From Lineus longissimus (lineage: Eukaryota > Nemertea > Pilidiophora > Heteronemertea > Lineidae), in assembly GCF_910592395.1 (NCBI RefSeq), contig NC_088324.1:10566953-10630952 (forward strand): a DNA stretch of 64,000 bases. Direction: 5' to 3'. Both the position numbers and the translations under genes were made by a program. Below, in pieces: positions 30,801 through 43,500 of this stretch. Position 1 is the first letter of the stretch; every line of letters starts with the position of its first letter. The notes below the pieces were generated by a model that did no database searches, was not told where the DNA came from, and was given only the letters and a program-made list of their open reading frames with translations.

Positions 30801-31872
30801 TAAAGTGTCATCAACATGACCTACTTCTGTTCCATCTACTGCTTATTCTTGTAACAGGTGTGTCGACGTGAAGATACATGTAAATGCAGTTAAGAAGTGG
30901 TTGGATATTTCTGAAAAAAAATTAGTTCTTCTTACCCTTGATCGGAATCCTCTTCTTCTGAAATCATCCTTTCCAGAACGACTCTTTTTCGCATTTTCAG
31001 CTCCCTTATTGTTCAACCGCTTCATCAGATTTTTCTTTGCATCAGCAGACTTTCCTCTTTTTGCTTCCGAAGAGCGATTTTTTCCAACTTGATACTTCTC
31101 GACATTTGGAGCAAAGGTCTCGACTTCATGTTTTTCCACAGCAGTTTCAGTACCTTGGTAATATCGCTGAGACACTTTCTTTTTCCTATTTTTATTGTCC
31201 TGAAATTCAAAAATTGATCAACTGATAAAATATTTTACATCTTTGAAAAAAACGCCATGGACTGAAAAGCAACTCCAACATATTGATGTTTGGGCCTTCA
31301 TTCAGACGTGTTCTGAGACGGAGTGTACGCATTTTTTTGTTTGGCTGCTGCATGCCCAGCATCTTGCCATTGTCTGGCACCATTGACCGTGAAGATCTAT
31401 TGTAAAGATGGTTTTTTGGTCCGACCCTAGGTGGTACCGGCGTCTCTTGTAAGGTGCATTTGTTAAATAAATGTGTAGTGTCAGCACGCGGTAGACAGAG
31501 CTCTAAAATGATACAGGCCTAGAATACATGTAATGTATGATGTAGAAATCATAAGAAAACAATGTAGGCCTACAATAGGCTACAGCATGCATAGGGGGAG
31601 CAACTGCAGAATAGCCGGGTTACTCTGTGCTAAATGATAGGTATGTGTACATCATGTACAGAGGGAAAGAGTGTACATAGGGAACAACATCGAACATTGA
31701 TTTCTAAAGAAAAATTACACATCTTTTGGCCTAATTTTTGTCTTCATGTTGAACCACATTCATAACCACATAAGCTATCTGATCTTTATGTCGATTTTCT
31801 TTCTACAAATATGTAAAAATTTACATTTTGTGGGAGAAATTTTGTGCCATGTGATCCTAAGGGCGCAGCCAT
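24828..31872 (-). CDS. WDR46: WD repeat-containing protein 46 (UTP7 / BING4), SSU processome scaffold
   Basis: Nucleolar WD40 protein of the small-subunit processome, needed for 18S rRNA maturation. Exons in transcript order: 31872-31825 (uncertain), 31199-30936, 30617-30540, 30355-30243, 29956-29869, 29610-29549, 29070-28966, 28758-28608, 28267-28132, 27824-27725, 27529-27376, 26248-26101, 25744-25650, 25285-25190, 25049-24828. Phases all join, giving 619 residues, close to the human protein (about 610). The N-terminus is Lys-rich and basic. The propeller region holds strong family matches ([59 protein letters not shown]). A BING4CT region ([20 protein letters not shown]) is followed by a basic tail ending in SALDRFKKK. 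The first exon (start MAAPLGSHG, phase 0) rests on a weak donor, AAT|GTAAAT, and could be elsewhere. The gene is tail-to-tail with TMC and head-to-head with RALGPS. Confidence 0.93.
26352..26372. repeat. ATG/GAT microsatellite
   Basis: About seven ATG trinucleotide copies in a WDR46 intron. It is a simple-sequence repeat with no coding role. Confidence 0.9.
26770..27335. repeat. Degenerate minisatellite, ~124-bp unit, in a WDR46 intron
   Basis: Purine-rich sequence in which a unit containing GGTATCATTAAGGCAGGGCA (about 27133) recurs as GTTATCATGAAGAGCACAGG (about 27261), each followed by TAGAGAA-ACAGGT-CAGA. Weaker copies with ACAGGT, GGTTACAGG and TACAAG segments extend back to about 26770, suggesting roughly four decayed copies. 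Confidence 0.55.
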
Positions 31873-31913
31873 TTTGACGAAACGGCAACGTTTTTGGCAA
31901 GCGCGAAATTTAT

Positions 31914-32040
31914 GACGTTGTACGCAGGTTACCGAATTGATTTCGTTGTACGCAGGTTGCCGAATTGATGACATTTTACGCAGGTTGCCGAATTCATGAC
32001 GTTGTGCACAGGTTGCCGAATTGATGACGTTGTGCGCAGG
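31914..32040. repeat. 28-bp tandem repeat, about 4.5 copies
   Basis: The unit is roughly GACGTTGTGCGCAGGTTGCC followed by GAATTGAT, repeated about 4.5 times with point changes. It begins about 40 bp upstream of the proposed WDR46 start codon, so it would lie in the promoter or 5'UTR of that gene. Confidence 0.9.
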
Positions 32041-32981
32041 TGGTGAGAAAGGAAAAACTTCGATTTCGGTGGATGGGATTTTCGATAAAATAACTACAAA
32101 ATTGCCGAAAACAGTGGAATTTTTTACACTAAAGATGATTTAGTGATAGTGATTGATATTTTGACTTTGTAGTGGGTAAGTATCAATTTCGTTAGATACA
32201 TCCAACCCTCCAAAAATCATGATTTTATCGACATGTTTTGCATTGTTTTGTCGTGTTTATGTTTTCATTTTTCTTGCTGTATGAAAGAAATGCACAGCCA
32301 CAGGGAGGAGCATGGTACTGGTACTGGTACTGGTAGTGTATGTATAATGTAATGTAATGTACATACATGAATAAAGAAATGTGTATGCATCCTGACTGTG
32401 CATAACGCCGTGAACGCATATTGCACATTTGCAAATTGCTTTTTATTTGAATTAGTATTAGTAACGTTGTGACATTAAAACGGCGATAGTAATGTTAGTA
32501 TAATACACACAACGTGGCATCGTCTGACGGCGCGGCGTAACATAACATCACTGTCACTTTCAATTCTTATTCAATAATAATAATTTACATTGGCGCAGTG
32601 GCATCATCAATCGTGATGAGGAAAAGTGGGCGACATCCCTGCCCTGAGTCTGCAGACAAACCAAGTATATTTGGCCAGTAAATGCCTGCCACAGTGCCAG
32701 TGTTTACAAATTACATCACTACGTCTTGCGAAGCTGGTAGGATAGTCAACTATTCACACTCAAAGCATGAAACATAGCGGATGGCACTTGACATGCCCAT
32801 GCCGGTCCAAACCATGTCACAGTGACAAAGTTCAAGTTCTCTGTTGCGTCTCTTGTGACTCAGGAAACCCAACAGGAAAGACCTGTGGATTGGTGGAAAC
32901 AAAAATCCTGCAGCTAACTGAAGAGGAAAACAAGTCAGATGGTATATCGAACATGTCGAATGACTTGGACATGATGATGGA

Positions 32982-33010
32982 ATTGGTATCTATGATTCAT
33001 AGATACCAAT
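32982..33010. repeat. Near-perfect short palindrome
   Basis: Arms of 14 bp (ATTGGTATCTATGA and its exact reverse complement) are separated by a single T. It lies in the spacer between WDR46 and RALGPS; its function is unknown. Confidence 0.85.
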
Positions 33011-34521
33011 GAATATGACAAGAGTTATATGACTATGTCAGTCTAATTCAACTGTTTGTATGAAAAAAAGGTATCACTGTTTTTATGGAGGGAGTGCCTA
33101 CTGACTAATTATTGAAGAGGAAATCAAGTGAAGTTGTGTGTGAGTTGACATAGTTGACACAAAGGCATGTTATTTGACTTGGCCAGCTCTAGGAGCAGTG
33201 ATGATACAGTTTTTTATGCTCATGATATCTTTGTGGTTACTTGATCGACCTAACTTGAAGTTGAACTGCTTTGTTAATCTTTTGTCTTGACCCTGTCAAA
33301 TAAAATTGTGGTCTATCTCATCAAAAACACTTTGAACACTTTTCTTTGTTTGTCTGCTCCATTTTCTCTGCAATACGTGGGATATGGTTTGAGTATCACA
33401 ATCACTAGATTGGGTTTGAACCTTTGAGCTCTAAATTGTGTTAGTCTTAGTTAGTCTGTGTGACCTAGCTTTGGTGGTCTTACTCACCGATGACCACAGA
33501 CGTGTTTCGGATCCAGGCGGTTTTGGCCATAATATAACATGCCTGAGAACATCTATACACGATTCTGATCTTGACCAGCTACTTTCATGGTGGATATGTG
33601 ATCAAGCTGTGCCAAATTTCATCTTTTAGTTTTATTGTGTGTCAAAATTTAATTGACGGGTACTCCTTTGCATGAACAATGAGGCAATACTGGCATGAAG
33701 AGCAAGTGCTCTATCACCATCTACATCAGAAGGAAACTGGACCACACTGTGATAATGTCCAAAAGGCGAACATGGTCCAAATCAAATGGAAATCCAGGAG
33801 TTTGAGCATGATTGTGGAGCAGGAGCAAGCTGTCAATGAGATACGTACACGCTCTTCAACCTGTGTGAGTGTATGATTGCCAAACCAAGACATCAACATG
33901 ACCAACCTCCTCCTACCACTCCAGACAGTCCATGCAGTCCACTCCTCTCCAAATAGCTTGGATGTCCCGTCCATCGCTTGTTTGATTGAAGGCTTATAAT
34001 TTTAGGGAGGGACAAACCATTCGAAACCTTACAATTTTGTATTGGGATCAGTTGATTCTCACTGAATGCCTAGGACGGTTGAAAGTTAGTGGAAACAAAT
34101 TACATTACATTAGATACATTTTTATAAGGCCTGCCACATGTCATTCAATTCATTTGAGAGAATAAATCTGTTTAACTTGTTTAAAATGTATTGGGGATTT
34201 TAATTCTAACTGATCTGGCGACCCCCTGAGGTGAGAGGAGTTGAAGTCTTGTAAGTGAACTTAAACAACTCTTGCAATGTTAGTAATGGATCATGGCCAA
34301 CAGATCTAGTGACATTCCTGTTTAATTGACCCAGTCACCTTGCCTGAACCCAGTTTATGGTTTAATTGGCCCTTTACTCTATCATTAAATCCAGTATCAA
34401 AAATTGACTGAAAAAAATTTGAAGTGAATTTGCCCTGAATTTTGCCCTACCAAACTTGATCTCAAAATTGAACCAGGAAGTCTTTTTTTCTATTTTTCAG
34501 GTCGTCCCACCTCAGCAGACT

Positions 34522-37500
34522 ATGAATGTCCCGCATAGGATACTGACACCAGACGACTCAGCTAGCGGGCAGGACAGTAGAGGGCTCTCACCAACCGGGA
34601 CAGGGAGCATGGAAATGTACGTGGCGCCCAAATCGTCGCTGCATGATGACATCATACGTGTCCATGTAAGTAACTAATCAACAACGACTCCCTTGCAACA
34701 TGCCTGATGATTCCTTTGGTTGCATAATTTGATCCTTTTGAATAGTCATTAAAATCAATACCAATATCAGGATGAACTGGACCTTAATAGGTCAAGGCCA
34801 GTGGTAAAGTTAAGTGTTACGACGTATATATGGTTTGGAACAAACAGCATGGTCTGACATCAGATACAAATTTGACCGGCACAAACCCAAGTTCCCCTTA
34901 CTAACTAACACTACTGACAGTGGGCGACTGATCATACAGAAACGGGAAGTGTGGATTAAAATCAATGTGATGTTTGTGGTTGGTTCCAGGCAGTTTTTTT
35001 GGGGAATGGGAGTTGGGTGGACACAGTGAATGAGCGATATGACTGCATCCATAATCATGATTGAGTAGGACATCATCCCTTCAATTTATGTTTGCAGCAT
35101 GGAAGCCAAGACGACAGTGACGGGCGATCCTGTCTCGCCAAAATGAAGCAATTCGATGCCGCCATATTTGATGTGCTTCGAGTAGGGCCTGAGGACTTTG
35201 CGGTAAGTTGAATACCATAAAGGTCAAGTCACGAAGACACCTTAGAAAATATGCACTTCCAGTCTTCTCCATTGAGTTTTAGTTGTCCTAAACTTTTAGG
35301 GTCTGTAGAGTAAAAGCTGAGCTGATGCATTGTATATGTACCTTGTATTTTACAATGTATACATGTAGGCTAGGCTGCTGTAATCCGATACTGATGGTAG
35401 CCGCTACAGCCTGTGTTGGCTGTGTGTTGAACCACCTGTCCTCCATCAGTTGTTTCAGCTGGGCAAACCATTGCAGATCAGGAAGTTTATATTGCTTCTA
35501 TTAGTTCCCTGTACTTCATCATGTGTATAACGGGGAAGGAGGCTGTGGTATGGTCTGTACCAGAAAATTTGACTGTCTGTTTATATTAAAATGTGTTTGG
35601 TTTGAAAAGCTTCCATTATTAGCCACTGCCTTCATATCAAGCTATAAATGCCAAGTTGTCTCTGATGTATACAATTTAAACTCCCTACATTATGATTATG
35701 CTTTGGTGAGAAATCAAGCTTGTTTGTTTACATCCACGGGTTGCTCTCATGCCAGGTTCCCGCTCAGGTAACCCTAGACCTTCGAGAACATGTAGTAGAC
35801 TTATGCTAAGTCAATGCCTCTAGTGGGCTACATCCACTGAGCCAGGTGTTAGTTGGATATATTTTGCATCCAAGCCGCGATCAAAACCTTTTTTATAAGC
35901 AGACAGTGTTAGTATCATGCAAGGCATGAACCTGATGAACATGTAGATAATTAGTTTGAAATGAAATTGGAAAAGCTCTGCTATACTGTGTGCTGTACAT
36001 TGTAGTTTGTGACAGATCGAAATTACTGACATTGACTGAGGCAAACTCATGCGCACCAAATGGAAAGATATTGGATGGGTCCATCGCCACAGAGAAATAG
36101 TTCTGTTTGTTGTTCATACATTTGTAGCCATCAATACCATCCCTTGCGAAAAAAACCCTCTGTGAGCAATTAATAGTTAGTGGCGGAAATTGCCTCTCAG
36201 GATATTGACAAACTTATTGTAAAACAAGATGTGTTTCTATTTTCAGAGTCAAATCACTATCATGGATCTTCCTGTTTTCAAGTCAATTCAACCAGATGTA
36301 AGTACATACTACGAAGAATTAATAAAGTCAAAGACTAGCAAAGGGGAATACATGACTGCCAAGTGTGTCTATCAGAGCGCCCTATGAAAACTCCAACCGG
36401 GGTTTAATATAAGTGATGCTATATTTCACATTCTGATATCCACCTTGGAATACCCAAGCGTGATACAGAAAAAAAATCGATGCACTGATATTTGGGTCTC
36501 TTGAATGTGTCTTATGTTGTGTTGTGAATAGTTCCTGTGCAGACAATTAAGTCTGGCAGACATGAAATATCAGGTATTGATTTTCTGAGGTTGTTCAGTG
36601 CAAAGTGTTTGAAGTGCGTATGATAGTGCAATAATGGCTTGGAAACCAAAGATAATTTAAAATAACAGTTGTCATAATAGTTTTAACTCTCTTTCAGTGT
36701 GAAAGGCTTTCCTGATTTTTGGCTTGTTTATTCCTTAAGAATGTCTCTTCATTACATTTGGAGCGCAGAGATTGGAGGGCAGGTTAAAAAATGTTTGATC
36801 AAGAAGTCCATGCACATGCATATCTCATCCAAATGGGACAATTTGGTGTTGCCAGATATCAAATATCATAGTGTTCCGTTGATACTGACTTCGTGAAGTG
36901 GTTTTCCCTCCACCTGACAACTTTTGTTGCTAAGTGCAATCACAACATTACGATTTATAACCAAATCAATAAAACCATTCACATGTATTTTACATTGCAG
37001 GAATTGACAAGCTGTGCTTGGACGACAAAAGAGAAATTGACAAAGGCACCAAATGTTGTCGCATTCACCAGGAGATTTAATCACGTAGGTATTCTGAGAA
37101 CTCACTTTGTGACATGGGTGGGGTCAGGTTTTTAAATTTCAGGATACAGGATGCTTTGATTCAAGGTACATTTGATTAAAAGCCACAAAATGTGCGCAGT
37201 AACCATGTTGAAGTGCAATATTATCGATAATCAACCTCAAGTCAGAAAGCAGTTTTCTGTAGTATCAATGCTGTTTTATTATCAGTGAACTGCTTGAGTC
37301 CGAACAGTGTTGACATTGAACAGATGCCTGGTAGGTAGAGGCCATCACTCCATTGGTGGCAGGCCTGGGCATATTATGTTCGCTCAGCAAGCCAACCACT
37401 TGACTTCAAATCAGCCGATGTTGGTCTCCGTGGTCTGAGTATACTGAATTGAAAATGTTGTGATCAGCTGTCTTTGCTACTCTGCCCATAGATGAAATCC

Positions 37501-40500
37501 GACTGAGGAATTTCTGCTCTACCGAAGCCGAATTTGAGCTGTCACTTCTAGCCTCTCAAATCCTACAAATCTGTATGATCTGGATTATATTTGATTTGGT
37601 CAGCCACTTGATTCCTACCTGCCAGCCGCTGCAGTTGAATACCCGTATTGATCTAACGTTGTGTGGCCGTCAGGGGATCAATAGAGCTAGATGTTATAAC
37701 CATAGTTTATCATGAATAGCTTCAGGTTGATTAATGTTATTGGGTGCGTTACTATCCCCCGGGTTTAGCAATTCGTGTAGTGATTTATTGGGGGGTGAGT
37801 TTGTTAAATATCATGACACTTAGTGTGGGTTGTACATTGATTGATCTTGGGATCAGAAATAGAATGCAAGTTTCGTACAGTGTTTCCTTGGCAGTTGGAA
37901 CTGGGTGGTGAATGTGTGATTACTGTACGTGGAGTTCATCAGATATCTGGCGTGGTGAATACTTAGTACATTTGATTTGCATTTGTGGAACATAATCTCA
38001 CCATCTGCCACCCCTCTTAAATTCCCACCAATGCTCTCAAGGAAAGGTTAAAATATTAGCCTTTTCCACCCCTCTTACAGAAAATTCCATGGAGAACACT
38101 GGATGAACAATCGTTCCTGAATCTTAACCAAAACATGCAAAATGTTCTTAATTAAACTGCTAAAAAAATATCTTATTTGCCAGTTAACAAAGTCTGCAGA
38201 GCATATTGGTTCAATAATGCAAATCCATTTATAAAATTTGATGAGCCCTGTGGATATGGTGTTCATACAGACAGCTGTTTTGACGTCAGCTGATATGGAA
38301 ACAAACAGGCTAGGACTAGATCTACCAATAAAAATTCCAAATTATTTGGCCGCGCCTAATGTTGTATTATATCCACACATGTTGTGTTCAGTGCTGTTGC
38401 AAATAGCATAAAAAAATCTGCATCAAGAGAGAGTTGTTAATAATTACTGTCACTATTGATGGTTCTGGAGGCAGTTTACATAAACCGGGAATGGCTATCG
38501 AGGCGACATGGGAAGAGTCAAATTTGTGGTTAAACGTACATGTTTACCACAAATGACTGTAATAGCTTTGAAAACTTGTAATGTTGTTGTTATCCATATC
38601 TGCTTCCTGTTTTCAACACATATTTGCATATTGCATCTGCAGGACTGCAGAACAAAAGTTACCATATGATTGACCATGTTAACTTGCAAAACCTTAGCCT
38701 ACTTTGAATCATTTCTCATATGGAATCCAAAACATCTGTGGTAAAAAAACCCACATCATCAGTATTTTGATATTTTGCATATCCAACGACGCAATATTGA
38801 ATATTTTAATCATGTCAATGTGTACCTATACAGGCGGTGACTTTACATAAACAATTCATAAAAAAAAATGATTATGTGGTACCAAAGCAATTCCGCAGAT
38901 GGTTTAATGCATAATTATCTGAAGTGATGATCGTAAACTTTTCGAACTGATCGTTTATACTTGATTGCTGCGATCCAATGTTGGTTAGTGTGTCACATGA
39001 CATGACAACTTACGAAAATATGCATGGAACATTGCAGGTCTCGAATTAAAAAACTATCAGGGCACCCATTTTGACTGCAGTCCCAGTTATCGCCCAGCAC
39101 TAAAACCATGAACTTCAGCCAGCTTTGTTACATAGCTCAAATCGAGAGTTGAATAAGCTGAACCGTAACACGCAATAAACAGGCAATTCTATCTATGCAT
39201 GCATGGTTTTTTCCCCATTTGTCAATGTCATTTGTATTGAAAATGCTAAATCTGTAATCCCAGGTGATTTCCTAATCAGCCTCAGGCATGTGATAATATC
39301 AACCATGTCTACCGTAACACGGTAGTAAATCTCACTCAGTAAGAGTTGTATGAAAGCACAAATACCCATGGGTCTCATTTTGTTAGTCGTCCCAGTATTT
39401 TGTTTTTGTTTATTGGTTTTAAATTGGATAAATTGGCTCAAATGGCAAGGCAGGAAGACTTGATTTATGAGTGGCGCTCAGACATTGGACTTTTGGAGTT
39501 GCAAATGAAGATTTATCACGCCGTATAAACCTGCATATATCTTTTGTTGCATAAATATTTCATTGCAAGACAATATCGCTTGATGAACTTGTCTATACTG
39601 CCACCTGTGTGACTGTTACAGAACTGAGAGTATGATGCCCAACATTAAACACGGACTAAGAAGAAGCCAGATCATCTTCCATCCTGGATCACTTTATCAA
39701 AGTTTTCTCATAAGATCTCTTGTATTGTATATTTCAGGTGAATTTCTGGGTACAGAAAGAAATACTGAGTGCTGCTAGTCTCAAGGCCCGGGCTGAGATT
39801 CTGGCACACTTCATCAAAATTGGCAAGGTTAGTTACAGTTATCAATCATGGTGGCAGCACTGTATGCCGATATCTGACATCTACATTCATTTGATACTTA
39901 GATGATTTTCAGAATAAAAATGTACCTTTACCTATGTCAACGTAATTTGGGCATCAAACACAATGATTACTGCTTGAGCGTGAAAATGAAAGCTATACAA
40001 TTTCAAATCTTTCACTTGGCTGTTGCATCCTCCATCATGTCTATACAATGACCGGTTTTTGTTTCAGAAACTGCTTGATTTGAATAACCTTCATGCTGTG
40101 ATGGCTGTGATATCTGCGTTACAAAGTGCACCTATATTTAGATTATCTAAGACGTGGTCGGTAAGTAGAATAATTGCTCAGATTTCGAATGTATTATTCG
40201 TTAATCTCAGAATCAAATGGTTCAGGATAAATACTCATTTAGGGCTATCTCATCTTACTGCCCATGTATGCAGTGGCCTAGGAAAGGGAGGACAAGAGGG
40301 TCTGTGAATTCCAGAAGAATGCATACATGCATTTGGCCTGTCACAGCTGGTTCTTTCCACACAACATGAAATATTAAAAAATTCTGCCTACATCTCATGG
40401 AATCCCCTTTTGGCATGAATTTATCATATCTTATCACCTGAGTTTGGTGAAACTCTCAGGATGTCTAAAAGTAAAATATTCTATGTTGTATGTGGAGATG

Positions 40501-43500
40501 CAAAATTAGTACCTTCTTCGTTCTTGCAGATGTTGTCAAAGAAAGACAGAGCCACCTATGAGAAGATAGCGGACTTATTCTCGGAGAATAGTAATCGTCT
40601 AAAGTTCAGAGATTATATGGACAACGTCAAGTTACCAACGATACCATATCTAGGTACGTATGAAGCACTTTGTCTTAAAACCACGCAGCAAGTTGAGAAT
40701 AAAAGAAGATAAGGCCTTACAGAATAAATTATGTCTTGTTTTCAATCATCCGACCAACCAAATCTCACTTTTCCTTGGGGCTGTTGCAGGAAACAGGACA
40801 TTTACTCTGTTCGGCCTGTGGAGTGGACAGACATCACATCACATCTTGTGCTGTTCCAACACAGCAGCGCAAGACTATGTGTAGTAATGTGGCCTTAAAC
40901 AGTCAACATGCAGAAAACAGTTTAAAAGTGACTATTGACACTACCCCATGAGTCTTATCTCTTCATTATTTCCATTCCTAATATGTCAACCCTCTATGAA
41001 CTTTGCAGGTTTATACCTGACAGACATAATCTATATCGACGTTGCCCATCCTCATCATGGCGGATTAGAGAGTCAGCAACGCCTCTTACTAATGAATAAT
41101 ATCTTACGAGTTATCGCAGACTTCCAACAGTCGAATTACGGTAAGTTGATCACTTGTTTGAGTCGACTTTTTTGCCGAAAACAGGCTGCCTCAAGAACCC
41201 ATCATAAAATCAAATGGACATGTATGTGTAGCTAAAAAAACCGTTGTGTCTTTTGTGTAGTAAATGATGTACAAACTTGTCATCATTTTCTTCATATTCT
41301 ATTTGCAGATCACTTGCCAGTTCTTGAACATGTACAGAACTATCTCAAGTCTGTACGATACATAGAAGAATTACAGAAGTTTGTAGAAGATGATAATTAT
41401 AAGTACGTATTTTCCTCATCCGAGGAAACATTCCTTTCAGGCCAAAAATTCTGAGAACAGTACATGACAGATGTTTCAGGCGTAGGTTCTATGAAAATTT
41501 TGAACTTCTGTATAATCCACAGAATGAAAAAGAGTTTTATAGTGATTCCCTCTGAAAGGGATGTTTCCTACAGCCTCTGGCAACTGGCACTAATAACTCT
41601 GTGCTTCTTGTAGGCACATGCACAAGAGATACACAAACGGTGTGGATGTTCGACCAGTTAAACTAGGAAATTGAAAGATACATGTACATGTAGTGATTCT
41701 GGTGCTCTTTTATTAACGTTTTATCTCCTTTTCAGGTTATCTCTAAAAATTGAGCCGCCAAATAGTCAAGGGACGATATCGAAATCTCGTGAAGATCTTT
41801 CGACAGGTCTGTGTCGGAATCCAAGCATCGGTGGATGTGAGGGGACGTCATCTAATCTCCTACAGACGCCGGGCGGGTCCGGGTTTGTTCCTGGACATAG
41901 GAAATCAAGAAGTTTAGGTGCTAAGTAAGTTATGATGTTTCCCAGATGCTATATTAGAATGTGCGTGCAGGAAGTTAGGTGTAAAAGTCACAGCTGTCAA
42001 TCAAAAATCATAGTAAGAGTCCTACAAATGAAAAGCATAGCTAAAACTAACTTTAAAACTCGAACTCACCCTTGGAAATGGCAAAGCAGTCCTGGGGTGT
42101 CCATTTGACTGGGAAAAGAACAGTTTTTAACTTAACGTTTTTGTCTCTTCAGCTTTCTAAGTCAAACAATGCCAACAGACAGGACGGGTAGCCTGCCGTG
42201 TAAAATAACGCTGCCATACGTCCAGGGCACGCGCCACCTTCTGGACGATTCGGTACTAGAGGAGGCGCACGCATCGAGCGAGGGGTCAATACAAGGTGGG
42301 TACGCTGAAACCCAACAGCCGACAAAACAAGAAACCCCCAAGCTCCAGCCGATAGGTTATTATGAGTCTTATACTATGCACGAAAGTGTTGTCTTGTTCA
42401 ATCTGTGGGTTCTTCCTTGTGTTTTTGGTGCCCAATTATCGCTGGTCAGTTCAAAGATGCCAGCCTCGACCTGCACAGTAACGCAGTGGCTCCTGTTATG
42501 TAGCCAGACCTGAGCCACTCATCGAACCTTTGAAAGGACAGTACATGTTTCTTGCACTTTATGGAACTTAGGTTAATTGGAATATGGCAGGCTCAATCAG
42601 TGAGTTTATCAGTTGCTCCCATGGCTCTTCTCAAGCTCTTTGCACCATGCACTCAGAATTGCAAGTCTGGGTATGGGTTGGTTTGGTCAAAATGTATTTG
42701 GTTGGCTCTGCATTCACTCATTCGGGGTCACAGCTCCAAGGTGCATCGTTCTTCAGCAAAGGTTTGTCCAAATTGGCTCCTGGATGAAGTTTGTACGCAT
42801 GTCATCATTGGCTCTTGGTAAAAAGGATGCATGCCTTGGGAAAGAAAAATGCCCTAACCCATTCTCGATGGATGTTATGGTCTAAAATGTACCCCAACTG
42901 TGTTGTCCCTACAATGTAGTATGCCATCTCAGATAAACTCTTCCTCTCCTCTTGTTATTATTATTGCGCTATTGTTGTGCTCTTGATGTTGTTTGTATTT
43001 TTCTGTGTTTATAAAAATGTTACCAAAATTACCTAAGGCAGCTTGTATATTTTAGATGTTATTCATAAAATTTCTACTTACAAGTAAACTTAAAATAAAG
43101 GTCATGTTGTGCAAATGTGATGCAAATGCTTATCATACAAACAGAGTGTTGATAGATTCAATTCAAAATTGATGATTTTTCTTGACAGTTTCCTCAATTC
43201 TCAACTTTCTAGGTGAAGGAAAAGACAGCTCCGACACTGGAGACGAAATGGAGAGCTTCTGGCCAGCAAGAGAAAGGTGGGTGAAGTCTTTGTGCCAGAT
43301 TCTGTTTATTTTGGATTTTTCTAAAAAATCACAGGTTTCTGCACCAATTGCAGGCCATTGTCCTGTCTAATCTTGAAATCGTGTTGTGTTATAACTTATA
43401 TCTCTGAAAAGCTACCAAAAATATAATCGCTGCGACGCTGGCAGATTATAAAGATGATATAAGGTTTCTGTGAGGGTCAGGTTGGAAACATCATCAACTG

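Larger units (their letters stand above)
31873..34521. other. Spacer between head-to-head WDR46 and RALGPS
   Basis: This should hold both promoters and any 5' non-coding exons of RALGPS, whose first coding exon begins with a splice acceptor at 34500. It contains the 28-bp tandem repeat (31914-32040), a locally CpG-richer stretch around 32460-32540, a short GGTACT repeat near 32313, and a near-perfect 29-bp hairpin (32982-33010). An 81-codon Cys-rich open frame (32767-33012) ends in that hairpin and is not recognisable. Confidence 0.5.

Noticed and set aside
32767-33012. 81-codon Cys-rich open frame between WDR46 and RALGPS
   Set aside because: Its end falls in the palindrome and no family is recognisable; it could be part of a RALGPS 5' exon, but nothing supports coding.
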